Shown here piece by piece: positions 57,518-64,000 of a stretch of 64,000 nt of DNA (the first letter of the stretch is position 1; every line of letters starts with the position of its first letter). Below the pieces are notes generated by a model. It was not told the origin of the DNA. It saw nothing but the letters and a program-made list of their open reading frames with translations, and ran no database searches. A program made the translations under genes and the position numbers. Origin of the DNA: Palsa-504 sp963808615 (GTDB lineage Bacteria; Actinomycetota; Actinomycetes; Streptosporangiales; Streptosporangiaceae); the NCBI GenBank assembly GCA_963808615.1, contig CAWEGV010000009.1, positions 1 to 64,000 of the forward strand, given 5' to 3'.

Positions 57518-58140
57518 GCGACCTTCGCGACATCCCATGGCCGCTCCCATCCGGCCAATGCGAGCAGGCGATCGACCAGCGCCGCCGTGAAACCCCAGAT
57601 GAGCATGCCCCTGACCTGGAACGCCGGCGACGGGAACCCGCCGGGCCCGCGGACCGTGAGCCGGGCCGCAGGATCGGCGAGCTCGCCCACGCTGATCCGC
57701 TCCACCGCGGCCACCTCTCCGGCGTCAACGGGCGCGACCGCGGACGGCCGGCGCCACCAGGCGAGCACCGGAACCACCCGGAACCCGGTGCGGGGGATGA
57801 ACCACTCGGGCAGGGTGCCGACGATATCGACGCTGCCGGGGTCGACACCCACTTCCTCGGCTGCCTCCCGCAGGGCCGCGGCGACCGGTCCCCCGTCCTC
57901 GGCATCGACGGCGCCGCCAGGGAAAGCCGGCTGGCCCGCATGCAGCCGCAGCCCCTCGCTTCGCTGGATGAACAGCAGATCAGGCTGGTCAGGCCCGTCC
58001 CGGCCCTCGGCGAACAAGATGAGCACGGCCGACTCCCGGCCACCGCGAGCGGGCGGCTGGATCAGCGGGTCAATCTCCATGACGCGGGCCGCCTCGGCCA
58101 GCTCACGCAGCCACGCCGGTACGGGCGCGCCGGCCGTCAC
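57463..58140 (-). CDS. CoA pyrophosphatase-type Nudix hydrolase
   Basis: This 225-residue enzyme has the CoA-Nudix motif LLFIQRSEGLRLHAGQPAFPGGAVD (split here: LLFIQRSEGLRLHAG and QPAFPGGAVD) and the Nudix box core ALREAAEEVGV. It should cleave CoA or related dinucleotides. The GTG at 58140 overlaps the nth stop (GTGA), giving a two-gene operon. Its last 40 bases lie in a 70-bp tandem repeat, so the C-terminal tail GAGQQQGGP may be recent. Confidence 0.88.
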   Translation of the reverse strand: MTAGAPVPAWLRELAEAARVMEIDPLIQPPARGGRESAVLILFAEGRDGPDQPDLLFIQRSEGLRLHAGQPAFPGGAVDAEDGGPVAAALREAAEEVGVDPGSVDIVGTLPEWFIPRTGFRVVPVLAWWRRPSAVAPVDAGEVAAVERISVGELADPAARLTVRGPGGFPSPAFQVRGMLIWGFTAALVDRLLALAGWERPWDVAKVADLGPSWWTGAGQQQGGP

Positions 58141-58844
58141 GAGAACGGGCCGGACTTGACAAGCTTCGCGGCGATCACCGGGTCCGTCGGTCCCTCGCCG
58201 AATGACGGGCACAGCCGGGCCAGCGGACACGCGCCGCAGGCGGGCCGGCGAGCGTGGCAGACCCGGCGGCCGTGCCAGATCAGGCGCTGCGACAGGTCCG
58301 TCCAGTCCCGGCGCGGGATGAGCGCGCCCACCTCGGCCTCGACTTTCACCGGGTCGGTGCTGACCGTCCAGCCGAACCGGCGGGCCAGCCGGCCGAAGTG
58401 CGTGTCCACGGTGATGCCGGGGATGCCGAAGGCGTTGCCGAGCACTACGTTCGCGGTCTTGCGGCCCACCCCGGGCAGCGTGACCAGGTTGCGCAGCCGC
58501 GGCGGCACCTCGCCACCGAACCTGTCGCACAGCGCTTGTCCGAGTCCGATCAGGCTGTTCGCCTTGGCGTGGTAGTAGCCAGTCGGGCGGAGCACCTTCT
58601 CCAGCTCGTCACGGTCGGCAGCCGCGTAGTCAGCCGCGGCTGGGTACCGCGCGAACAAGGTCGGGGTGACCAGGTTGACCTGCTTGTCGGTGGTCTGCGC
58701 GGACAGGATCGTGGCCACGAGCAGCTCCAGCGGCGTGCTGAAGTTCAGCTCGGTGTGGGCGTCGGGATACAGCAGGGCCAGCTCACGGTTGATCCGGCGA
58801 GCCCGCCGGACCAGGGCGGTATGCGACGGAGATTCAGCGGTCAC
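58137..58844 (-). CDS. nth: Endonuclease III (DNA glycosylase/AP lyase)
   Basis: This 235-residue base-excision enzyme removes oxidised pyrimidines. It has the helix-hairpin-helix LPGVGRKTANVVLGNAFG with the catalytic Lys, the catalytic Asp in GITVDTHFGRLARR, and a C-terminal 4Fe-4S cluster C-x6-C-x2-C-x5-C (CHARRPACGACPLARLC). The start is GTG at 58844. It precedes the CoA-Nudix gene with overlap; the same order is known in mycobacteria. Confidence 0.96.
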   Translation of the reverse strand: MTAESPSHTALVRRARRINRELALLYPDAHTELNFSTPLELLVATILSAQTTDKQVNLVTPTLFARYPAAADYAAADRDELEKVLRPTGYYHAKANSLIGLGQALCDRFGGEVPPRLRNLVTLPGVGRKTANVVLGNAFGIPGITVDTHFGRLARRFGWTVSTDPVKVEAEVGALIPRRDWTDLSQRLIWHGRRVCHARRPACGACPLARLCPSFGEGPTDPVIAAKLVKSGPFS

Positions 58845-59031
58845 CGTTCAAGCTTAGGCCCGCCAGGCGGACGGTGCCGATGACAGGGATGATGCGGTCG
58901 CTGAGACGGCAGTCCCGAAAGGCGGCACTATTTCCGTGGGACGCATAAACCGCATCACTGATCGCCGATTATCAATTATGGCGCTATTTACCCCGGTCAA
59001 GATCCCGCCGGGTAATGCCCATTCGCGCCAC

Positions 59032-59850
59032 TTATCTGGCGGCCCTGCCCGGTGCGGGCCGCGGAAGGCCGGGCGCGTGCACGGCGCACGCCGAGGGGTC
59101 GTAGGGAGCCGGGGTCAGCCGGGCGATGAGCGAGCCCGCACGGGGATCGGCCGGGCTGAGGTGCCGGCCCAGCACCACGATCGCGACGCGGCCAGCGCCG
59201 GCCAGCTTGAGCGCGGCGCAGGCCGACTGGGCGCTGGCGCCCGATACCCAGCTGTCGTCCAGCAGGAGCACGCCGCCTCCGGCCGGTACGAGACCGGCCC
59301 GGAACCGGTGCACGTCCAGGTCACGGCCCTGCCGGCCCGGACGGATGGCCAGCGGAGCAAGTGGCAGCCGCAGATAGGGCGATGCCAGCCGGAGCAGCGG
59401 GTGCGGCCCCGGGCGGCCGTACCCGGTCGGCACCACCGCGAGGCGGTTAGGCGGCGGCATGGCCGCCTCCCGCCAGACACAGGAACCGTGATCGTTCAGG
59501 AAGGTGAGCAGCAGGGCCAGCAAGCACCTCCGCGCCGGACCGACCGGTGCGGAGCACGATTTGTACCGCCACAGGGCTTCGGCCAGGTCCGTGCCCTTGA
59601 CCGCATAGGAGACCGGCACCACCGCGTCGGCCAGCAGCCTGTGTCCCAGCACGTCATGGCGTTCGCATTGATAACAGCGTGCGTAGCCGGGCCGCACCGG
59701 GCCGCGGCAGACGACGCACGTCGGTACGGCGACGGCCGGCGGCCGCGATTCGGCCCGGCGGGGCCCGAGCTGATACAGCACGGGCAGCGCCGATCGCGGC
59801 CGCCGGCTATCCCAGGTCACGGCGGGACCGTCCGAGGCCCCGGCCCGCAC
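59032..59850 (-). CDS. ComF-like phosphoribosyltransferase-fold protein
   Basis: The 272-residue protein has a zinc-ribbon-like N-terminus (TCVVCRGPVRPGYARCYQCER), a middle helix set (VKGTDLAEALWRYKSC) and a PRTase segment VLLLDDSWVSGASAQSACAALKLAGA. That segment replaces the usual VDDVxTTGAT form, so PRPP binding is possible but modified. ComF proteins aid DNA uptake in competent bacteria, but this one differs in length and motif. The GTG at 59850 gives an open N-terminus; a later GTG before CVVC is possible. Confidence 0.7.
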   Translation of the reverse strand: MRAGASDGPAVTWDSRRPRSALPVLYQLGPRRAESRPPAVAVPTCVVCRGPVRPGYARCYQCERHDVLGHRLLADAVVPVSYAVKGTDLAEALWRYKSCSAPVGPARRCLLALLLTFLNDHGSCVWREAAMPPPNRLAVVPTGYGRPGPHPLLRLASPYLRLPLAPLAIRPGRQGRDLDVHRFRAGLVPAGGGVLLLDDSWVSGASAQSACAALKLAGAGRVAIVVLGRHLSPADPRAGSLIARLTPAPYDPSACAVHAPGLPRPAPGRAAR

Positions 59851-60073
59851 CCGATCGGGCTGGGACGATCCGGCCCGTCAGCGCTCTCATGCGCCGATGC
59901 TACGGATGGGTGCCGACAAAACGGCCGCCACGAGCCGGACCTGGCAGGGTGGAATCTGGCTCTTGAGCGCGCTGGCCACCGTGTGATGCGGCAGAATGAT
60001 CCTGCCAGGAAGGCGGCCGGGCACCAGCGCGGCACCTCCCGCTGCCTGATGCGACTCGTGCCAAGGACTCCGT

Positions 60074-61657
60074 GTGATCGACAGCAGCGAGACCGTCATT
60101 CCTGGGGGCGGTCATGACGCTGCGAGCGGGGCCGGCCCGGCGAATTCCCGCCTCGCCCGGGTCTTCCGGTGGGTCACCGAGGTGCTGCGGCGGAACTGGG
60201 TGCTGGCCCTGCTGCTGGCCGCGGGACTGGTGCTGCGGGCCCTGGCTCAGGTCGGCTACCAGCCCGCGCTGCTGTTCATCGACTCGAAGAAGTACATCTT
60301 CGGCACCGGCCTCACCCCCGCCGTGCGAGGATCGTTCGACCCGATCGGGTACACCATCCTCTTGCTGCGGCCGGTGCTGCTGCTCGCGAACCTGGGCTTC
60401 GCGGCGCTGCTGCAGCACGTGCTGGGGCTGGCCATGGCGGTGGGTCTGTACGTGCTGATGGTGCGGCGCGGGGTGAGCCGGTGGCTGGCCGCGCTGGCGG
60501 TGGCGCCGGTGCTGCTGGATGCCTACCAGCTCGACGCCGAGCAGACGATCATGCCGGACGTGCTGTTCGAGGCGCTCGTGGTGGCCGCGATCGTGGTGCT
60601 GCTGTGGCGGCCGCGACCGGGACTCGGCCTGGTGGCGGCGGGCGGGCTGTTGCTGGGCGCCTCGGCGCCGGTGCGGCAGGTGGGCGAGGCGCTGATCCTG
60701 CCTGCCCTGATGTTCGCGCTGGCCGCGGTGTGGGGCTGGCGCACCCGGCTGCTCCATGGGACGGTCCTGGTGGTCTGCTTCGCGCTGCCGGTCGTGGGCT
60801 ACATGGCCTACTCGGCCATGGTCCTGAAGTACGGGTTCGAGCTGTCCAACATGGACGACGCTTACCTGTACGGGCGGACGGCACACGCGGCCGACTGCGC
60901 CACGCTGAAGATCCCGGCCGAGGTGCGGCCGCTGTGCCCCAGCCCGGCCGCGGCCGCCACGCTCGGCGTCGACGGCCTGGTCAACTCCGAGCTCGCGCCG
61001 CGCATGCTATACGCGCCGGTCAACGCCAAGCTGGGCCGGCCGATCGACACCCTGCCGATGCAGCGCGAACTGGCCTACGCCGTGATCAGGCAGCAGCCGC
61101 TGCGGGTGATCGGCGACATCGCCAGGGACTCGGTGAAGGCCTTCGCCATCACCAGGGACGGGGACCAGGGTGACCCCTCGATCGCGCGCTGGCAGTTCCA
61201 GACCAGCTATCCCTACTACCCGCGTGGCATCACCGAAGACGGCCCCAACAGCGCCAGCGCGGTCTTCGCGAGCACCGGGGGCGGCGGAGACGCGCGGGTC
61301 TTCCGGCCCGCAGCGATCGTGCTGAGGGATTACCAGCTACACGGTGGGTACACCCCCGGCCCCGTTCTGCTGCTCGCGCTGCTGAGCGGCGTGGCGGGCA
61401 TCTGCACCGCCCGCAGGCGCGATCCGGGGAATCCGGGCCTGGCCTGCCTGCTTGTCACCGGCCTCGGCCTGGCGGCCATGCTCGGGGCCGACCTGTACGA
61501 GTTCTCGTGGCGCTACCAGCTGCCCGCCCTGGTCACGCTGCCCATCGCCGGCGCGTTCGGCGCCACGGTCATCGTGCGACGGCTGCGCGAGCGCCGTGCC
61601 GCGACCACCGCTCTCCGAGGTTATCCAGGTGAGCTGGCCATAGCCGGATCAGAGTAG
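60074..61657 (+). CDS. Polytopic membrane protein, GT-C glycosyltransferase-like
   Basis: The 527-residue protein has about ten to twelve membrane helices. The loop ALLFIDSKKYIFGTGL carries an acidic residue after the first helix, and TIMPDVLFEALVV resembles the PD/E segment of GT-C lipid-sugar-using enzymes. A large loop (about 255-430) with several Cys and Pro residues would lie outside. I cannot name the substrate. The GTG at 60074 is used. The degenerate Nudix gene begins 22 bp downstream. Confidence 0.7.
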   Translation: MIDSSETVIPGGGHDAASGAGPANSRLARVFRWVTEVLRRNWVLALLLAAGLVLRALAQVGYQPALLFIDSKKYIFGTGLTPAVRGSFDPIGYTILLLRPVLLLANLGFAALLQHVLGLAMAVGLYVLMVRRGVSRWLAALAVAPVLLDAYQLDAEQTIMPDVLFEALVVAAIVVLLWRPRPGLGLVAAGGLLLGASAPVRQVGEALILPALMFALAAVWGWRTRLLHGTVLVVCFALPVVGYMAYSAMVLKYGFELSNMDDAYLYGRTAHAADCATLKIPAEVRPLCPSPAAAATLGVDGLVNSELAPRMLYAPVNAKLGRPIDTLPMQRELAYAVIRQQPLRVIGDIARDSVKAFAITRDGDQGDPSIARWQFQTSYPYYPRGITEDGPNSASAVFASTGGGGDARVFRPAAIVLRDYQLHGGYTPGPVLLLALLSGVAGICTARRRDPGNPGLACLLVTGLGLAAMLGADLYEFSWRYQLPALVTLPIAGAFGATVIVRRLRERRAATTALRGYPGELAIAGSE

Positions 61658-61679
61658 GTGTCATAGCCAGAAGCAGGGG

Positions 61680-62279
61680 GTGAGCTTGGGGCCCAGGAAG
61701 CGACCAGCAGACACGGCGGCCCGGCCGGATGGTGCCGACGTTCGCACGCTGGCCAGCGGCATTGTCTATCAGGACGACTGGATGCGCCTGCGCCGGGACG
61801 AGATCGAGCGGCGCGACGGCTCCCGCGGCAGCTACGCGTTCGTGGAGAAGGCTGACTTCGCGCTCGTCATCCCGGCCGAGAACGACGGCTTTCACCTGGT
61901 CGAGGAGTACCGGTACCCGATCAGGCGGCGTACCTGGTCCTTCCCGCAGGGCGGGTTCCCGCCGGGGCGGACGGGCAGCCCGGACGAACTCGCCCGGCTG
62001 GAGCTCCTCCAGGAGACCGGGCTGCGGGCCCGGCGGATGGTCAGGCTCGGGTTCCTGCACTGCGCTCACGGCATCGCCAGCCAAGGGGCCAACTTCTTCC
62101 TGGCCACCGGGCTGGAACCCGGCCCGCCGGAACGGGAACACGAAGAGCAGGACATGCGCCAGGCCTGGGTCCCGAGGACCCGATTCGATGACATGATCAC
62201 GGACGGCGTGATCACCGATGACTCGACTCTGGCCGCCTACGCGCTGCTGCTGATCAGCGAGCGCGGCCCGGCGGGCTAG
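61680..62279 (+). CDS. Nudix-fold protein with a degenerate catalytic box
   Basis: This 199-residue protein resembles ADP-ribose pyrophosphatases: YQDDWMRLRRDEIERRDG, FALVIPAENDGFHLVEEYRYPIRRRTWSFPQGG and a long C-terminal half. The Nudix box GGFPPGRTGSPDELARLELL then QETGL differs from GX5EX7REUXEEXGU: the first Glu position is occupied by Thr/Gly, Arg is Leu, and one Glu is Gln. Activity is therefore doubtful. The start is GTG at 61680. It converges on ligD-pol. Confidence 0.75.
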   Translation: MSLGPRKRPADTAARPDGADVRTLASGIVYQDDWMRLRRDEIERRDGSRGSYAFVEKADFALVIPAENDGFHLVEEYRYPIRRRTWSFPQGGFPPGRTGSPDELARLELLQETGLRARRMVRLGFLHCAHGIASQGANFFLATGLEPGPPEREHEEQDMRQAWVPRTRFDDMITDGVITDDSTLAAYALLLISERGPAG

Positions 62280-63196
62280 CGTTCCGGGGGGCAGTTCAGC
62301 CGGGCAGCAAGGGCCTGAACAGGTCGCCATGCCTGGCCACCCGGTCCGGCACCTGCTCGGCGGTGAAGAACAGCTCTTCGGGCCGCCGGCACGCCTGCAC
62401 CTCTTCCCAGCTGACCGGGGTCGACACCGTTCGGGCTCTGCCGGGCCCGCAGCGAGTAGGGGGCGACGGTGGTCTTGGATCCGTTGTTCTGGCTCCAGTC
62501 GATGAGAACCTTCCCGGTCCGCAGCACCCGCGTCATCCGCGACACGACGCGGGCGGGCCGGTCTCGCTCCAGCTGTTCGGCGTAGGCCCTGGCCCGGTCG
62601 CTGGCCTGCGCGGAGGTCACGCCGGAGATCTGGGCGTACAGCTGCAGCCCCTTCCCCCCCGAGGTCTTGGCCAGCGGGGTCAGGCCGTCGGCCTCCAGCA
62701 GCGGCCGCAGTTCCTCCGCGACCCGGCAGCAGTCCACGACGTTGGCCGGCGCCCCTGGATCGAGATCGAACACCAGCAGGTCGGGCTCGCGGATCCGGGG
62801 CATCCGCCACATCGGGACGTGCAGTTCCAGGCCGGCCAGGTTGGCCGCCCAGATCAGCGCGGGCAGGTCGTCCACCACCAGGTAGGTCACGGTGGTGCCC
62901 CGGGCCCGTGAGCTTTCCGAGGTGACCCGCGCGGTGCGGATCCAGTCCGGCCGGTGGGCGGTGACGTGCTTCTGGAAGAAGGCCTCGCCGCCGACACCCT
63001 CGGGATAGCGCTTCAGGGTCAGCGGCCGGCCCGCTATGTGCGGCAGCAGCACCGGCGCCACCCGCTGGTAGTAGTCCAGTACCTCGGCCTTGGTGAACCC
63101 GGTTTCCGGATACAGGACCTTGCCGAGGTTGGTCAGCGTCAGCGTCCGCCCGTCCACCTGGACGGCGACCTTGGTATCAGGGCTCATGGAGCTCAT
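62276..63196 (-). CDS. LigD-type NHEJ polymerase domain, C-terminus frameshifted
   Basis: This primase-polymerase has VDGRTLTLTNLGKVLYPETG, ARGTTVTYLVVDD, ELHVPMWRMP, the metal-binding LLVFDLDPGAP, and KTSGGKGLQLYA. It adds nucleotides at breaks in non-homologous end joining. After YSLRAR (near 62445) the open frame loses homology and ends at 62276. In another frame the sequence restores TVSTPVSWEEVQACRRPEEL, then FFTAEQV and DLFRPLLPG, with a stop at 62296. One extra base near GGGCCC (62443-62448) explains it. The ATG at 63196 overlaps the ligase stop. Confidence 0.85.
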   Translation of the reverse strand: MSSMSPDTKVAVQVDGRTLTLTNLGKVLYPETGFTKAEVLDYYQRVAPVLLPHIAGRPLTLKRYPEGVGGEAFFQKHVTAHRPDWIRTARVTSESSRARGTTVTYLVVDDLPALIWAANLAGLELHVPMWRMPRIREPDLLVFDLDPGAPANVVDCCRVAEELRPLLEADGLTPLAKTSGGKGLQLYAQISGVTSAQASDRARAYAEQLERDRPARVVSRMTRVLRTGKVLIDWSQNNGSKTTVAPYSLRARQSPNGVDPGQLGRGAGVPAARRAVLHRRAGAGPGGQAWRPVQALAARLNCPPER

Positions 63197-64000
63197 GGCT
63201 CCCGGATCACGTCCGCGGGGTCTATGTCGTCGCGCAGGCCCTTGTACACCGGCGCCCGCATCCGGCCCGCCCTGGTCCACCGGTCGAAGGTCACATCGAT
63301 CACCAGCCGGGGCTCTACCCATACCGCGGCGCGGGCATGCTCGGGCGGTACCGGGCCGTCGAACGGCGAGCCGGGGCGGCGCAGCGGCTCGAGCCGCTCG
63401 CCCAGCATGCGCAGCGTCTCCACGCTGAACCCGGTCCCGACGTGACCGGCGTAGATCAGCCCGGAGGAGCCACGGACCCCGATGAGCAGCGAGCCGACCT
63501 GACCGATCCGGTTGCCCTTCCCTGGTTTGTACCCGGCGATGATGACCTCCTGGCGCCGGGCGTTCTTGATCTTCCGCCAGTGATCGGTCCTGGCGCCCGG
63601 GGCGTACACCGAATCCAGCCGCTTGGCCACCACACCTTCCATGCCGTGATCGACCGAGACGTCCCGGACGGCCGGGAAGTCCTCGCCCGGGAACGACGGC
63701 GGGGTCTGCCAGAACGGGCCGGCCAGGCCCAGCTCGTCGAGCAGCGCGCGGCGGTCCCGGTACGGATGGTCGAGCAGGGGCTTCCCGTCCAGCTGCAACA
63801 GGTCGAATGCCAGGTACGTGACCGGCGTCTGGCCGGCCAGCATGGCCGCCTGTGCCGCGGAGGTGACGTGCATGCGGGGCTGCAGCGCCTCGAATTCCGG
63901 CCAGCCTTCCGGGCCGAACACCACGATCTCCCCGTCGAGCAGCAGCTGCTTGTGCGCAGTCGCCGCGCCCAGGCCGGCCAGTTCCGGGTAGGCCACCGTG
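63193..64000 (-). CDS. ATP-dependent DNA ligase domain of LigD (partial, runs off the window)
   Basis: The visible 268 residues hold the latter part of an ATP-dependent ligase: LLLDGEIVVFGPEG, VTYLAFDLLQLDG, MEGVVAKRLDSVYAPG (motif IV), WRKIKNARRQEVIIAG (motif V) and an OB domain with RMRAPVYKGLRDDIDP. The catalytic Lys motif (KxDG) and N-terminus lie beyond 64000. Ligase and polymerase parts, fused in mycobacterial LigD, are separate genes overlapped by ATGA here. No nuclease domain or Ku is seen. Confidence 0.88.
   Translation of the reverse strand, partial: TVAYPELAGLGAATAHKQLLLDGEIVVFGPEGWPEFEALQPRMHVTSAAQAAMLAGQTPVTYLAFDLLQLDGKPLLDHPYRDRRALLDELGLAGPFWQTPPSFPGEDFPAVRDVSVDHGMEGVVAKRLDSVYAPGARTDHWRKIKNARRQEVIIAGYKPGKGNRIGQVGSLLIGVRGSSGLIYAGHVGTGFSVETLRMLGERLEPLRRPGSPFDGPVPPEHARAAVWVEPRLVIDVTFDRWTRAGRMRAPVYKGLRDDIDPADVIREP

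Overview
The window is high-GC chromosomal DNA from a member of the Actinomycetota, most likely a Streptomyces-like or Streptosporangiales-like actinomycete. Supporting signs are HAIR operators with an HspR repressor, a BldG/anti-sigma pair beside a membrane pyrophosphatase, a 6C small RNA, a MarP-type periplasmic protease, LigD split into ligase and polymerase genes, many GTG starts, and dense ATGA or GTGA stop/start overlaps. Gene order recalls, from memory, two actinobacterial core regions: the dcd / Fe-S reductase / dnaK-grpE-dnaJ-hspR / clpB / pyrE / fba / purA block, and the hppA / bldG / helicase / 6C RNA / holin-like / hydrolase / marP / CoA-Nudix / nth block. I see no complete insertion sequence, prophage, CRISPR array or rRNA operon.

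Layout. 1-1.9 kb: an unassigned left edge, a methyltransferase and a Phd/RelE-type toxin-antitoxin pair ending at a tRNA-Gly. 2-5 kb: dcd and a large membrane Fe-S reductase. 4.9-12 kb: the heat-shock operon dnaK-grpE-dnaJ-hspR-clpB with two HAIR sites and a duplicated hspR/clpB junction that creates a 13-codon mini-ORF. 12-16 kb: a TPR-like protein, a NYN-domain protein, pyrE and a DedA protein. 15.7-23.5 kb: fba, DUF3151, purA, purD, ltrA, purB and murA on one strand. 23.5-26.2 kb: an enoyl-CoA hydratase, a VOC protein and an aminotransferase. 26.2-37.5 kb: a cation-transport island with an Nramp-related transporter, its MgtE-N/CBS partner, and two KimA-like potassium permeases carrying a C-terminal OB-like domain on either side of a kdpDE two-component pair. 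37.5-46.9 kb: a diiron ferritin-like protein, a hemerythrin remnant, Rieske and SPFH membrane proteins, an orphan ABC ATPase, a GAF/NarL two-component system, an SDR, queA and serB. 47-53 kb: hppA, the bldG pair and a DUF1998 helicase. 53-54.2 kb: non-coding, with the 6C RNA and a second strong terminator of unknown origin. 54.2-64 kb: a holin-like protein, a hydrolase lacking the usual nucleophile, DUF309, marP, a Nudix gene with 70-bp tandem repeats, nth, a ComF-like protein, a GT-C-like membrane protein, a degenerate Nudix and a split ligD whose polymerase gene carries a frameshift.

The most unusual content is the cation island at 26-37 kb. The permease plus OB-domain fusion occurs twice, and the two copies flank a KdpDE pair whose sensor lacks the usual KdpD cytoplasmic input domains. 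An Nramp homologue with altered metal-site motifs sits translationally coupled behind a membrane-free MgtE-N/CBS protein in the same stretch. The region looks like a potassium and magnesium homeostasis module; this is inference from domains and gene order. All calls come from reading the sequence, and no database search was run.
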